In this document: in pieces, positions 55,935 to 64,000 of the stretch
How the letters are laid out: every line of letters begins with the position of its first letter
Numbering within the stretch: the stretch's first letter is position 1
Source: Actinomyces gerencseriae DSM 6844
GTDB lineage: Bacteria; Actinomycetota; Actinomycetes; Actinomycetales; Actinomycetaceae
Length of the DNA stretch: 64,000 nt
Assembly (NCBI RefSeq): GCF_000429265.1
Contig: NZ_KE386871.1
Coordinates: 177,977 to 241,976, forward strand
Direction of reading: 5' to 3'
Translations under genes and position numbers: made by a program
Notes under the pieces: model-generated
Told to the model about the DNA's origin: nothing
Database searches by the model: none
The model's input: only the letters and a program-made list of their open reading frames with translations

Positions 55935-57128
55935 TCAGGGAACGTCGGCCTGGACGACGACTCCGTCCCCATCGACGGCGAGCACGCGCTCGTCGGCCCC
56001 GATGAACAGGGCCTGGCCGCGCGCGAGCGCCGCTCGGCCGCCGGGAGTCGTGATCGCCGTCTCCCCCTCGACCGCCAGGACGATCCGGGGCCCGCGTCCG
56101 GGCACCTGCACCCTGCCGTCGGAGGGGACGACCTCGGTCACGAGCAGCTCGAAGTCATCCACCGGCGCGTAGTAGGCGCGGGTGGCGCGGGAGAGGTACT
56201 CCGGCGCGGGCCGCACCGGCGGAGCGGCCACGTAGTCCACGCAGGCGAGCATCTCGGGCACATCGACGTGCTTGCTCGTCAGCCCCGCCCGCAGCACGTT
56301 GTCGGAGGAGGCCATGATCTCCACACCGAGTCCGCTGATGTAGGCGTGCACGCTGCCCGCGGGCACGAAGAGGGCCTCGCCCGGCTGGAGAGTGACGGGG
56401 TTGAGCAGCAGGGCCGCGGCCACCCCCGGGTCGCCCGGGAAGGTCCTGGCCATGATCATGGCGTTGGCGTCCGCGCGCCGCGAGGGGGAGGCCCCCCGCT
56501 CCAGGCGCACGGCGATCTCCTCGACAAGCTCATCGATCTCCGCGGCCGTGGGACGGGTCCCGGCGGACACGAGCTCGGAGAAGACCTGGCGGATGCCGAA
56601 CCGGGTCGGGTTCAGACGCAGGGTGCGCCGCATGCGATGGGCGAGCGCGGAGTCGAGGCCCGACAGGACCTCGGCGGCCCGACGAGGGGCGCGGAACCCC
56701 GCCACGGCCTCGTAGCGGCTCAGGGCCAGCACCATCTCCGGCTTGTGATTGTCGTCCTTGTACGAGCGGGCGGGATCATCGAGGGCCAGCCCCGCCTCGT
56801 TCTCGAGTCGGAATCCCTCGACCGCCTGCTCCAGCGAGGGGTGGACCTGCAGCGAGAGCGCCCGCTCGGGAGCGATGAGCTTGAGCAGGAAGGGCAGGTG
56901 GGGACCGAAGCGCCTCACGACGTCCTCGCCCAGCAGCCGCTGCGGGTCGGCGTCGATGAGGTCGGCCAGAGTAGCGGATCCTCCTGCGATACCGGCTGGG
57001 CCGGAGGCGTGGGCCCCGTACCACTGCTCGGCCCAGGGACGCCGATCGGGGCGCTCGCCGAGCAGCTCGGGGATGGCCGTCGTCGAGCCCCAGTCATAGG
57101 ACTGGCGCGCACCGATGAGTCTCTCCAT
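55935..57128 (-). CDS. manA: Mannose-6-phosphate isomerase, class I
   Basis: 397 residues. Interconverts mannose 6-phosphate and fructose 6-phosphate, feeding GDP-mannose and glycan synthesis. Class I motifs: YDWGSTTAIPELLG at the start, AEQWYGAHASGP, LSLQVHPSLEQA (zinc ligands), YKDDNHKPEMVLAL, and the late EALFVPAGSVHAYISGLGVEIMASSDNVLRAG region in short form. It is divergent from rfbA. In mycobacteria manA also lies near whiB2. Confidence 0.95.
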   Translation of the reverse strand: MERLIGARQSYDWGSTTAIPELLGERPDRRPWAEQWYGAHASGPAGIAGGSATLADLIDADPQRLLGEDVVRRFGPHLPFLLKLIAPERALSLQVHPSLEQAVEGFRLENEAGLALDDPARSYKDDNHKPEMVLALSRYEAVAGFRAPRRAAEVLSGLDSALAHRMRRTLRLNPTRFGIRQVFSELVSAGTRPTAAEIDELVEEIAVRLERGASPSRRADANAMIMARTFPGDPGVAAALLLNPVTLQPGEALFVPAGSVHAYISGLGVEIMASSDNVLRAGLTSKHVDVPEMLACVDYVAAPPVRPAPEYLSRATRAYYAPVDDFELLVTEVVPSDGRVQVPGRGPRIVLAVEGETAITTPGGRAALARGQALFIGADERVLAVDGDGVVVQADVP

Positions 57129-57225
57129 AACAACACGCTAACCCATTACCCGCGGGGCGCCGCAGCACGACGACCGCGGCGCTCGCGATGCGACGCCGGA
57201 AGCACGCATGGGCCACACTGAGCGC

Positions 57226-58098
57226 ATGCGAGGAATCATTCTGGCCGGTGGCTCCGGCACGCGACTCAACCCGATCACCCTGGGGACCTCCAAGCAGCTG
57301 GTACCCGTCTACGACAAGCCGATGGTCTACTACCCCCTGAGCACCCTCATGCTCGCCGGGATCCAGGACGTTCTCATCATTACCACCCCCCATGACGCCC
57401 CCTCCTTCCACCGTCTCCTGGGAGATGGCTCCCAGCTCGGCGTCAACCTGTCCTACACCGTTCAGCAGGAGCCCAACGGACTGGCCCAGGCCTTCGTCCT
57501 GGGCGCCGACTTCATCGGCACCGACAGCGCCGCCCTGGTCCTGGGCGACAACATCTTCTACGGCCCCGGTATGGGCACCCGGCTGCGCCGACACACCACT
57601 CCCGACGGCGGCGTCGTCTACGCCTACCAGGTCGCCGACCCCACCGCCTATGGCGTGGTCGAGTTCGATGAGAGCTTCAAGGTGATCTCCATCGAGGAGA
57701 AGCCCGCCCGCCCCCGCTCCACCTACGCCGTGCCCGGCCTGTACTTCTACGACAACGACGTCGTCGAGATCGCGGGGGGCCTCAAGCCCTCCGCGCGAGG
57801 CGAGTACGAGATCACCGACGTCAACCGCACCTACCTGGAGGCCGGCAGGCTCACCGTCGAGGTTCTCCCCCGCGGCACAGCCTGGCTCGACACCGGTACC
57901 TTCGACTCCCTGGCCGATGCCACCAGCTTCATCCGCACCGTCCAGCACCGCCAGGGCCTCAACATCGGCGCTCCCGAGGAGGTCGCCTGGCGCATGGGCT
58001 TCATCGACGACGAGGGTCTGCGCCGGCGCGCCGAGCCGCTCGCCAAGTCGGGTTACGGGACCTACCTCCTGGGGCTGCTGGACCGCGGGCGACGATGA
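57226..58098 (+). CDS. rfbA: Glucose-1-phosphate thymidylyltransferase
   Basis: 290 residues. Makes dTDP-glucose, the first step of dTDP-rhamnose synthesis. The nucleotide-binding motif [18 protein letters not shown], the [15 protein letters not shown] segment, [11 protein letters not shown] and [15 protein letters not shown] are as in RfbA/RmlA. The ATG at 57226 gives the canonical MRGIILAGG start; an ATG 6 codons earlier (57208) has a slightly better GGA site. The reductase rfbD is at the right end of the window, so a rhamnose set is split by the lic-type genes. Confidence 0.95.
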   Translation: MRGIILAGGSGTRLNPITLGTSKQLVPVYDKPMVYYPLSTLMLAGIQDVLIITTPHDAPSFHRLLGDGSQLGVNLSYTVQQEPNGLAQAFVLGADFIGTDSAALVLGDNIFYGPGMGTRLRRHTTPDGGVVYAYQVADPTAYGVVEFDESFKVISIEEKPARPRSTYAVPGLYFYDNDVVEIAGGLKPSARGEYEITDVNRTYLEAGRLTVEVLPRGTAWLDTGTFDSLADATSFIRTVQHRQGLNIGAPEEVAWRMGFIDDEGLRRRAEPLAKSGYGTYLLGLLDRGRR

Positions 58099-58171
58099 GC
58101 CCGGAGACGTTCGCACCGGCCGCGGGACGCGCCCCGGCGACCGGGAGCGGGCGCAGAGTGACACCCCCCAC

Positions 58172-58233
58172 GTTCACTTTTCGAAGTTCATTCGTTACCT
58201 TTGAACACACCCCGATCCCACCGGAAAATGAAC
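58172..58233. promoter_or_regulatory. GTTCA/TGAAC cluster upstream of the HTH-LicC-LicA gene
   Basis: GTTCA at 58172 and 58186, TGAAC at 58202 and 58229. The pair 58186/58202 forms a 21-bp inverted repeat. It could be an operator, perhaps for the HTH domain of the gene itself. Confidence 0.35.
58201..58229 (+). promoter_or_regulatory. Candidate promoter giving a (near-)leaderless transcript
   Basis: TTGAAC at 58201-58206, a 17-bp spacer, GAAAAT at 58224-58229; the ATG follows 8 bases later. Leaderless mRNAs are common in actinobacteria. It overlaps the GTTCA/TGAAC cluster. Confidence 0.35.
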
Positions 58234-58237
58234 GGAC

Positions 58238-60088
58238 ATGGTGAAGCCGATGACAGAGCCGATGACAGGCGCGCTCTCGCAGCCCCAATTCGACGTCCTG
58301 TACGCCCTTGCGCGCGCGGACGCCCCGCTGACGCAGCGCCAGATCCAGGAGACGACCCGGATGTCGCTGGGCGGCGTCAACACCGCCGTGCGCATGTGCG
58401 AGGCCGCCGGATACATCGCCGAGCGGCGCATCACGCAGGCCGGCAGGAGGGCGCTGGAGCCCTACCGGGTCGATAACGCGGTCATCATGGCCGCGGGCCT
58501 GTCCGAGCGCTTCGCCCCGATCTCCTACGAGCGCCCCAAGGGGGTGCTGCGCGTGCGCGGAGAGGTCCTCGTCGAGAGGCAGATCGAGCAGCTGCACGCG
58601 GCGGGCATCACCGACATCACGGTGGTCGTCGGGTACAGGAAGGAGTACTTCTTCCACCTGGCCGACCGGTTCGGGGTCAAGATCGTCGTCAACGACGACT
58701 ACGTGGCCCGCAACAACAACGGCTCGCTGTGGGTGGTGCGAGAGGACCTGGGCAACACCTACGTCTGCTCCTCGGACGACTACTTCACGTCCAACCCCTT
58801 CGACTCCCACGTGTACCAGGCCTACTACTCGGCCCAGTACGTCGAGGGCCCCACCCAGGAGTGGTGCATCTCCACCGGTCCCGGCGGACGGATCACCGGC
58901 GTCACGGTCGGCGGTCACGACGCCTGGACGATGCTGGGGCACGTCTACTTCGACCGCGCGTTCTCGGCCGGCTTCCGACGCATCCTGGAGGAGGTCTACG
59001 CCCTGCCCGAGACGGCGCCCAAGCTGTGGGAGCAGATCTACATCGAGCACGTCAAGGATCTCGACATGGTCATCCGGCAGTACCCGGCCGGGGTGATCAA
59101 CGAGTTCGACTCGCTCGACGAGGTCCGCGGCTTCGATCCCATGTTCATGGAGAACCTCGACTCCGAGATCTTCGAGAACATCTCCTCGGTCCTGGGATGC
59201 CGCAAGAACGACGTGCACGACTTCTACCCGCTCAAGCAGGGCATCACGAACCTGTCGTGCCACTTCGCCGTGGGTGAGGAGCAGTACGTCTACCGGCACC
59301 CGGGCATCGGCACGGACAAGATCGTCGACCGGAGGGCCGAGTTCGAGGCGCTGAATCTGGCCCGGGACCTCGGCATCGATCGCACCTTCGTCACCGGCGA
59401 CGCCGCCAAGGGCTGGAAGATCTCGCGCTTCATCCCCGACTCGCGGAACCTGGACGCCTCCCGCCCGGAGGAGCTCGAGCAGGCCATGCGCATGGACAGG
59501 GAGCTGCACGAGTCCGGCAGGACCCTGACCCGGACCTTCGACTTCGTCCGGGAAGGGGTGGCGTACGAGAGGATCCTCGAGGGCTACGGCCCCATCGACG
59601 TCCCGAGGTACTTCGAGCTGCGCGACAAGGTCATGAGGCTCAAGGAGTTCGCCGACGCCGACGGCTTCCCCGAGGCGCCGAGCCACAACGACTTCTTCCC
59701 GCTGAACTTCCTCGTCTCCCCCGACGGCCGCCTCGATCTCATCGACTGGGAGTACGCCGGCATGTCCGACGTCGCCAGCGACTTCGGCACCATGGTGGTG
59801 TGCGCCCAGCTGCCGCTGGACCGGGGGGATGAGGCGCTCGAGTTCTACTTCGGCCGAACGCCCACGGAGCGCGAGAGGCGCCACTTCTGGTCCTACGTGG
59901 TCTTCGCCGGCTGGTGCTGGTACGTGTGGGCGCTCGCCAAGGAGGCCGAGGGGGACGACGTCGGCGAGTGGCTCCTCATCTACTACCGTCACGCCGTCGA
60001 CCATGTCGACTGGCTCCTGGCCGATTACGCAGAGGCCGCAGAGCCGACCACCGCCCCCTCGGGGCCGGCGGAATCCCTTTCGGAATGA
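58238..60088 (+). CDS. HTH - phosphocholine cytidylyltransferase (LicC-like) - choline kinase (LicA-like) fusion
   Basis: 616 residues in three parts. Residues about 8-75 form a winged helix (FDVLYALARADAPLTQRQIQ, then ARMCEAAGYIAERRITQAGR-like wing). Residues about 78-310 are a nucleotidyltransferase with IMAAGLSERFAPISYERPKG, which should activate phosphocholine with CTP. Residues about 320-590 are a choline/ethanolamine kinase with ITNLSCHFAVGEEQYVYRHPG, the Brenner motif SHNDFFPLNFL and LIDWEYAG. In Streptococcus and Haemophilus, licA and licC are separate genes. With the LicB- and LicD-like genes next door it should decorate a surface glycan with phosphocholine. Confidence 0.88.
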   Translation: MVKPMTEPMTGALSQPQFDVLYALARADAPLTQRQIQETTRMSLGGVNTAVRMCEAAGYIAERRITQAGRRALEPYRVDNAVIMAAGLSERFAPISYERPKGVLRVRGEVLVERQIEQLHAAGITDITVVVGYRKEYFFHLADRFGVKIVVNDDYVARNNNGSLWVVREDLGNTYVCSSDDYFTSNPFDSHVYQAYYSAQYVEGPTQEWCISTGPGGRITGVTVGGHDAWTMLGHVYFDRAFSAGFRRILEEVYALPETAPKLWEQIYIEHVKDLDMVIRQYPAGVINEFDSLDEVRGFDPMFMENLDSEIFENISSVLGCRKNDVHDFYPLKQGITNLSCHFAVGEEQYVYRHPGIGTDKIVDRRAEFEALNLARDLGIDRTFVTGDAAKGWKISRFIPDSRNLDASRPEELEQAMRMDRELHESGRTLTRTFDFVREGVAYERILEGYGPIDVPRYFELRDKVMRLKEFADADGFPEAPSHNDFFPLNFLVSPDGRLDLIDWEYAGMSDVASDFGTMVVCAQLPLDRGDEALEFYFGRTPTERERRHFWSYVVFAGWCWYVWALAKEAEGDDVGEWLLIYYRHAVDHVDWLLADYAEAAEPTTAPSGPAESLSE

Positions 60089-60098
60089 GGAGCGCAGC

Positions 60099-61109
60099 AT
60101 GAAGTACGGAATTCTCAGCGGCATGCTCTGGGGCGTCGATACCGTCGTCCTCGGCATGGCCCTTCTGCTCGCGCCGTTCGTCGGCGGGGATCACGCATCC
60201 CTGACCAGCGCAGGCCTCCACGACGCGTCCAGCGCCGTCATCCTCCTGATCTACATGGCGGCGCGCGGGCGCCTGCGGGACACGGCGGCCGCCATCAGGA
60301 CGCGCAGCGGCAAGGCCGTCATGCTGGCCGCTCTGCTGGGCGGACCGATCGGCATGACCGGTTACCTCATCGCCATCAACAACATCGGTCCGGGCTACAC
60401 CGCGATCATCTCCACGTTCTACCCCGCCTTCGGCACACTGCTGGCCTTCCTCCTACTGGGCGAGCGCATGCGGCCCCGCCAGATCGTGGCGCTCATGGTG
60501 GCGCTGGCGGCCGTGGCGGTCATCGGCTGGTCCTCCTCCAGCGAGGAGACCACCGGCTCGGCCCTGATCGGTGTGGTCGCGGCGCTCGGATGCGTGGTCG
60601 GCTGGGGCTCCGAGGCGGTTCTCCTGGCCTGGGGCATGCGGGACGACATCGTCGACAACGAGACGGCGCTCCACATCCGCCAGACCACCTCGGGCCTGAC
60701 CTACCTGCTCATCGTGATCCCCGTCTCGGGCGCGTTCCGCTTCGCCGCCGGCGCCGCCATCTCACCGGCCACCGCCGTGATCGTCCTGGCGGCGCTCACG
60801 GGCGCCGCGTCCTACCTCTTCTACTACAAGGCCATCAACGTCATCGGCGCCTCGCGCGGAATGGCGCTGAACATCTCCTACTCCGCGTGGGCCGTCGTCT
60901 TCGCGCTGGTCCTGCAGGGAACCGTGCCGACCGCCCTGCAGATCGTCTGCTGCGTCGTCACCCTCACGGGCACCGTGCTGGCGGCCACCTCCGACTGGCG
61001 CGAGCTGCGAATCATCCGGTTGCCGAGGAGCGGGTCGGCGGATGGTCGCAGGGCGCCGGGGGACGGGTGCGGGCCCGAGCCCGATCGGGACGCGGCGCTT
61101 CCGACCTGA
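60099..61109 (+). CDS. DMT-superfamily permease, LicB-like choline transporter
   Basis: 336 residues with ten predicted membrane helices in two EamA-type repeats, for example GILSGMLWGVDTVVLGMALLL and, in the second half, GVVAALGCVVGWGSEAVLLA. LicB in Haemophilus and pneumococcus is a DMT-type choline importer. Its position 10 bp after the LicC-LicA gene and before licD supports this. The ATG has a GAGGAG site about 8 bases upstream. The C-terminal 25 residues are Pro/Gly/Asp-rich. Confidence 0.82.
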   Translation: MKYGILSGMLWGVDTVVLGMALLLAPFVGGDHASLTSAGLHDASSAVILLIYMAARGRLRDTAAAIRTRSGKAVMLAALLGGPIGMTGYLIAINNIGPGYTAIISTFYPAFGTLLAFLLLGERMRPRQIVALMVALAAVAVIGWSSSSEETTGSALIGVVAALGCVVGWGSEAVLLAWGMRDDIVDNETALHIRQTTSGLTYLLIVIPVSGAFRFAAGAAISPATAVIVLAALTGAASYLFYYKAINVIGASRGMALNISYSAWAVVFALVLQGTVPTALQIVCCVVTLTGTVLAATSDWRELRIIRLPRSGSADGRRAPGDGCGPEPDRDAALPT

Positions 61110-61274
61110 GACCCGTGACGGCGTCGTCGCCCGCTGCGGCCGCGGAACGGCTCAGCGGGCGACGCGCCCTTCCCCGGAGATCCGAGTACCGGGTTAGGCC
61201 GCTGTGAGAGCCCTGTGAGAGGATGCGGGCCGGCGGCCCGGGAGAGGGCCGGCCGACCTCGATGGGAGCCACGG

Positions 61275-62147
61275 ATGACGACTGATGACTGGGCCGACCC
61301 GCAGATGCTGCGCAGGGTTCACGTGCTGCTGACCAGGATGCTCGCGGAGTTCGACCGCGTGTGCAGGCAGCTGGGCGTCTCCTACGCCGTGTACGGCGGG
61401 ACGGCCATCGGCGCCGTGCGCCACAAGGGGTTCATCCCCTGGGACGACGATGTCGACGTCATGATGACGCGCAGCGACTACGAGCGGTTCCTCAGCGAGG
61501 CGCCCGACCTGCTCGGTGCGGAGTTCCGGATCGACAACACCCGCACGATCCGCGACTACCCGTTCATGTTCTCCAAGCTCGTCCTCAAGGACACACTGCT
61601 GATCCCCGAGTTCGCCAAGGACTCGGCCTACCGCATGCCGATCTCACTGGACATCCTGCCCGTGGACAACGTGCCGGACTCCCCGAGCGCCTTCCGGGCC
61701 ATGAGTCGGCGCACCTGGCTGTGGGGGCGCCTCCTGTTCCTGCGGGGAACCCCCAGGCCCTATCTCATCGGGATCACGGGGGCGCGGCGGGCGGCGATCT
61801 ACACCGTCACCTCGACCGTTCACTGGATAATGCGCGGCCTGGGCCTGACTCCTCGATTCCTCCAGTCCCGCTGGGAGAGAGCGGCCCGGCGCTACGAGCA
61901 CGTCCGGACCAAGCGCATGGCGGACTTCTCCATGCGCGACCCGGAGAACTGGGCGCTGACGAGGGACGAGCTCTTCCCCGTCCGCGAGGTTCCCTTCGAG
62001 GACATCACCGTCATGCTGCCCCACGAGTACGACGCGCTGCTGCGCCGTGGCTACGGCGACTACATGGAGCTGCCGCCGGAGGACCAGCGGAGGAACCACA
62101 AGCCGCACGTTGTCGACTTCGGCCCCTATGGGAGTACCCTCCCCTGA
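61275..62147 (+). CDS. licD: LicD family phosphocholine transferase
   Basis: 290 residues. The LicD core reads YAVYGGTAIGAVRHKGFIPW followed by DDDVDVMMTRSDYERFL; the acidic DDDVDV is the metal/nucleotide site. The usual length is 270-290. It would transfer phosphocholine from CDP-choline to a glycan. The ATG at 61275 is preceded by GGGAG; a longer frame exists but lacks family character. A gap of 165 bp separates it from the LicB-like gene. Confidence 0.9.
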   Translation: MTTDDWADPQMLRRVHVLLTRMLAEFDRVCRQLGVSYAVYGGTAIGAVRHKGFIPWDDDVDVMMTRSDYERFLSEAPDLLGAEFRIDNTRTIRDYPFMFSKLVLKDTLLIPEFAKDSAYRMPISLDILPVDNVPDSPSAFRAMSRRTWLWGRLLFLRGTPRPYLIGITGARRAAIYTVTSTVHWIMRGLGLTPRFLQSRWERAARRYEHVRTKRMADFSMRDPENWALTRDELFPVREVPFEDITVMLPHEYDALLRRGYGDYMELPPEDQRRNHKPHVVDFGPYGSTLP

Positions 62148-62247
62148 GGGAGCCCGCCATGATGACGCCCCGCGGCGTCCCCGAGCTGCGGGCCGATCCG
62201 TGCGTGCGCACCGTTCCCACGGCCCACAGCCCCCAGGAGGCACGAGC

Positions 62248-63495
62248 ATGTCCGCACCGGAGAAGTCCCGGGCCCGCGACTATTTCTGGAACACCGTGGC
62301 CTCCCTCATGCTGTCCTTGACGACGGCGGTCCTGCTCCTGGTCGTCAAGCGCACCGCCGGGCTCGAGGCGGCCGGGGTGTTCACCATCGCCAACACCGTC
62401 GGCCAGCAGTTCCAGGCGCTGGGCATGTACGAGGTGCGCACCTACCACGTCACCGACGCCCGTCACCGCTTCTCCTTCGGCACCTACCTGGCCACTCGGC
62501 TGGTGACCGTGGGAGCCATGGTCGCCGGCATCATCGTGTCCGCGGCGCTGTCCGGGGACGGGCTCATGGCGGCGGTGCTCATCGCCCTGATCGCCTGTCT
62601 GCGCGTGTTCGACGCCTTCGAGGACGTCTTCTACTGCGAGCTGCAGAGGGAGGGACGGCTGGATATCGCCGGAAAGGCCTGCTTCCTGCGCACCCTGACC
62701 ACCATCGGCGTCTTCTCCGTGGTGCTCGCGCTCGGCGGGAGCATGCTCACGGCCGCGGCGATCACCCTGGTCGCCTCCCTCGTCGTCATGCTGGGGGCCT
62801 ACCTGCCGCCCGCCAGGCGCCTGTTCCCGCTGGGGCCCCGATGGGAGCCGCGCCCCATCATCAGGGTCCTCGCCGAGTGCCTGCCGCTGTTCCTCGCCTC
62901 GTTCATCGCGCTGTACCTCGCCAATGCCCCGCGGTTCGCGATCGACCGCTATCTCGACAACGCGCAGCAGGGATACTTCGCGATCATCTTCATGCCGGCA
63001 TTCACCATCAACCTGCTCTCCTTCGTCATCTTCCGACCGCTGCTCACGCAGATGGCCGACCGGTGGATCGGCGCGGACCGGGCCGGGTTCGCGGCGATCG
63101 TCAGGCGGGGCCTGCTGGGCACCTTCGTCGCCTTCATCGCGGTCGCCCTGGTCACCTACACGGTCGGCGCCCCGATCCTCGGCTTCGTCTACGGCACGGA
63201 CGTCTCCGGTTCCATGCTCGAGCTCATGGTGCTGGTCGCCGGAGGCGCGCTCAACGCGGCGGGCGTGATCCTCTACTACGCCCTGACCACCATGCGGCTG
63301 CAGCGACTCGTCTTCGCCGGATACATCATCGCCGCCGCCGCGATCACCGTCCTGTGCCTCCTGCTCGTGCCGACCTACGGGCTGCTGGGGGCCTCCCTCG
63401 CGTACGCCGGGGCCATGGCGATCCTCGCGGCCGCCTTCCTGGCGGGCGTGCGCCTCGCACTGCGGCGGGCGCCGTCGGGGGCCTCCGACGACTGA
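62248..63495 (+). CDS. Flippase (Wzx/MATE-type oligosaccharide exporter)
   Basis: 415 residues with about twelve membrane helices. Begins RARDYFWNTVASLMLSLTTA and has the long helix series of polysaccharide_synt families; NAPRFAIDRYLDNAQQGYFA is a typical loop phrase of Wzx-like flippases. A strong AGGAGG site sits 7 bases before the ATG at 62248. Placed after licD, it probably moves the lipid-linked glycan that carries phosphocholine or rhamnose across the membrane. Confidence 0.85.
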   Translation: MSAPEKSRARDYFWNTVASLMLSLTTAVLLLVVKRTAGLEAAGVFTIANTVGQQFQALGMYEVRTYHVTDARHRFSFGTYLATRLVTVGAMVAGIIVSAALSGDGLMAAVLIALIACLRVFDAFEDVFYCELQREGRLDIAGKACFLRTLTTIGVFSVVLALGGSMLTAAAITLVASLVVMLGAYLPPARRLFPLGPRWEPRPIIRVLAECLPLFLASFIALYLANAPRFAIDRYLDNAQQGYFAIIFMPAFTINLLSFVIFRPLLTQMADRWIGADRAGFAAIVRRGLLGTFVAFIAVALVTYTVGAPILGFVYGTDVSGSMLELMVLVAGGALNAAGVILYYALTTMRLQRLVFAGYIIAAAAITVLCLLLVPTYGLLGASLAYAGAMAILAAAFLAGVRLALRRAPSGASDD

Positions 63496-63537
63496 CCGAC
63501 CGCCGGCCGAACACCAGACTCGGCCCGGGCCGGCCGA

Positions 63538-64000
63538 TCACAGGGTCGGCACGTAGGCCTCCAGGCGCTCCATGGAGTCGCCCGGGGTGAAGCCGGCGGC
63601 CTCGATCTTGGACAGGTCCAGGGCGCTGCTGAGGGGGCGCGGAGCGATGCCCTCCCGGCCCGCGTAGTACTCGGCGGTCGTCACGGGCGTCACCTCGTCG
63701 GCGCTGCGACCGACGAGCTCGTAGACGCGCCTGGCGACGTCGCACCAGGACACGATCGGCCCCTCGCCCGACAGGTTGTAGGTGCCGGGCTCGGCGCCGA
63801 CGGACAGCAGGTGGATGATTCCGGCGGCCAGGTCCGAGGTGAAGGTCAGGCGCCCGGTCTGGTCCGCGACGACCCGTGGAGCGACACCGCGCCCGGCCAG
63901 GGAGGCCATCGTCCGCACGAAGTTCCCGCCGTCGCCGACCACCCAGCTGGTGCGCACCAGATAGTGCCTCGGCACCGCCTGGATGGCGGCATCGCCCCCC
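63538..64000 (-). CDS. rfbD: dTDP-4-dehydrorhamnose reductase, C-terminal part (5' end outside window)
   Basis: The last 150 or so residues of the NAD(P)H-dependent reductase that makes dTDP-L-rhamnose. Visible are RTSWVVGDGGNFVRTM, DQTGRLTFTSDLAAGI and TYNLSGEGPIVSWCDVARRV. The frame is open to the right edge. In many actinobacteria this domain is fused to the 3,5-epimerase (RfbC), which cannot be judged here. It is convergent with the flippase gene. Confidence 0.88.
   Translation of the reverse strand, partial: GGDAAIQAVPRHYLVRTSWVVGDGGNFVRTMASLAGRGVAPRVVADQTGRLTFTSDLAAGIIHLLSVGAEPGTYNLSGEGPIVSWCDVARRVYELVGRSADEVTPVTTAEYYAGREGIAPRPLSSALDLSKIEAAGFTPGDSMERLEAYVPTL

Noticed and set aside
57127-57142. 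ATAAC and CTAAC 11 bp apart at the manA start
   Set aside because: The cores are further from GTCAC/GTAAC and the first overlaps the start codon, so a regulatory call is not supported.

Overview
The window is core chromosome of a high-GC actinobacterium, most likely an oral-type Actinomyces or close relative in the Actinomycetaceae. Pointers are the strongly GC-rich codon use, WhiB, MtrAB-LpqB, Rv3235-like and DUF3499-type genes, an iron-box of DtxR type, and a licABCD-type phosphocholine locus next to rhamnose genes. No tRNA, rRNA, IS element, prophage or CRISPR array was found. Genes are dense, and many neighbours overlap by ATGA or GTGA.

Layout. 1-4800: end of a respiratory nitrate reductase operon (narJ partial, narI), then molybdate uptake (modA and a fused modB-modC), which supplies the metal for the nitrate reductase cofactor. 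4800-10340: a siderophore/iron ABC system (two FecCD permeases on minus; binding protein and ATPase on plus) under a DtxR-type box. The ATPase frame runs without a stop into a zinc alcohol dehydrogenase. 10500-12600: HisN-type phosphatase and uppP. 12700-18930 (minus): a membrane-anchored subtilase with a downstream protein resembling a free-standing I9 propeptide, then a heterodimeric ABC exporter with one degenerate ATP site. 19370-24190: sbcDC. 24200-27500: SAF-domain protein, CpaE-like ATPase, DUF6912 protein, and a divergent small HTH protein.

28300-57130 is an ordered actinobacterial backbone: LysM protein, Rv3235-like protein, secA, comF, hpf, lpqB-mtrB-mtrA, then a DUF4129/DUF4350/MoxR/DUF58 envelope operon with SpoIIM and RDD membrane proteins, then Trm112, DUF3499, metallopeptidase-like, DUF5719, a giant GT2 membrane protein, whiB, a TIGR03089 protein and manA. 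The general order recalls the secA1-mtrAB-whiB2-manA-rml region of Mycobacterium. 57200-64000 is a surface-glycan locus: rfbA, a three-domain HTH-cytidylyltransferase-choline kinase protein, a LicB-like transporter, LicD, a flippase and the end of rfbD.

Main points for a second look: 11-bp phased GTCAC/GTAAC arrays upstream of mtrA, uppP and whiB that suggest a small MtrA regulon; a 22-bp phased repeat family in four intergenic gaps; the subtilase/I9-like pair; the stop-less ATPase-dehydrogenase frame; the complementary decay of the two exporter ATP sites; and the HTH-LicC-LicA fusion. All functional calls rest on reading motifs and context, with no database search.
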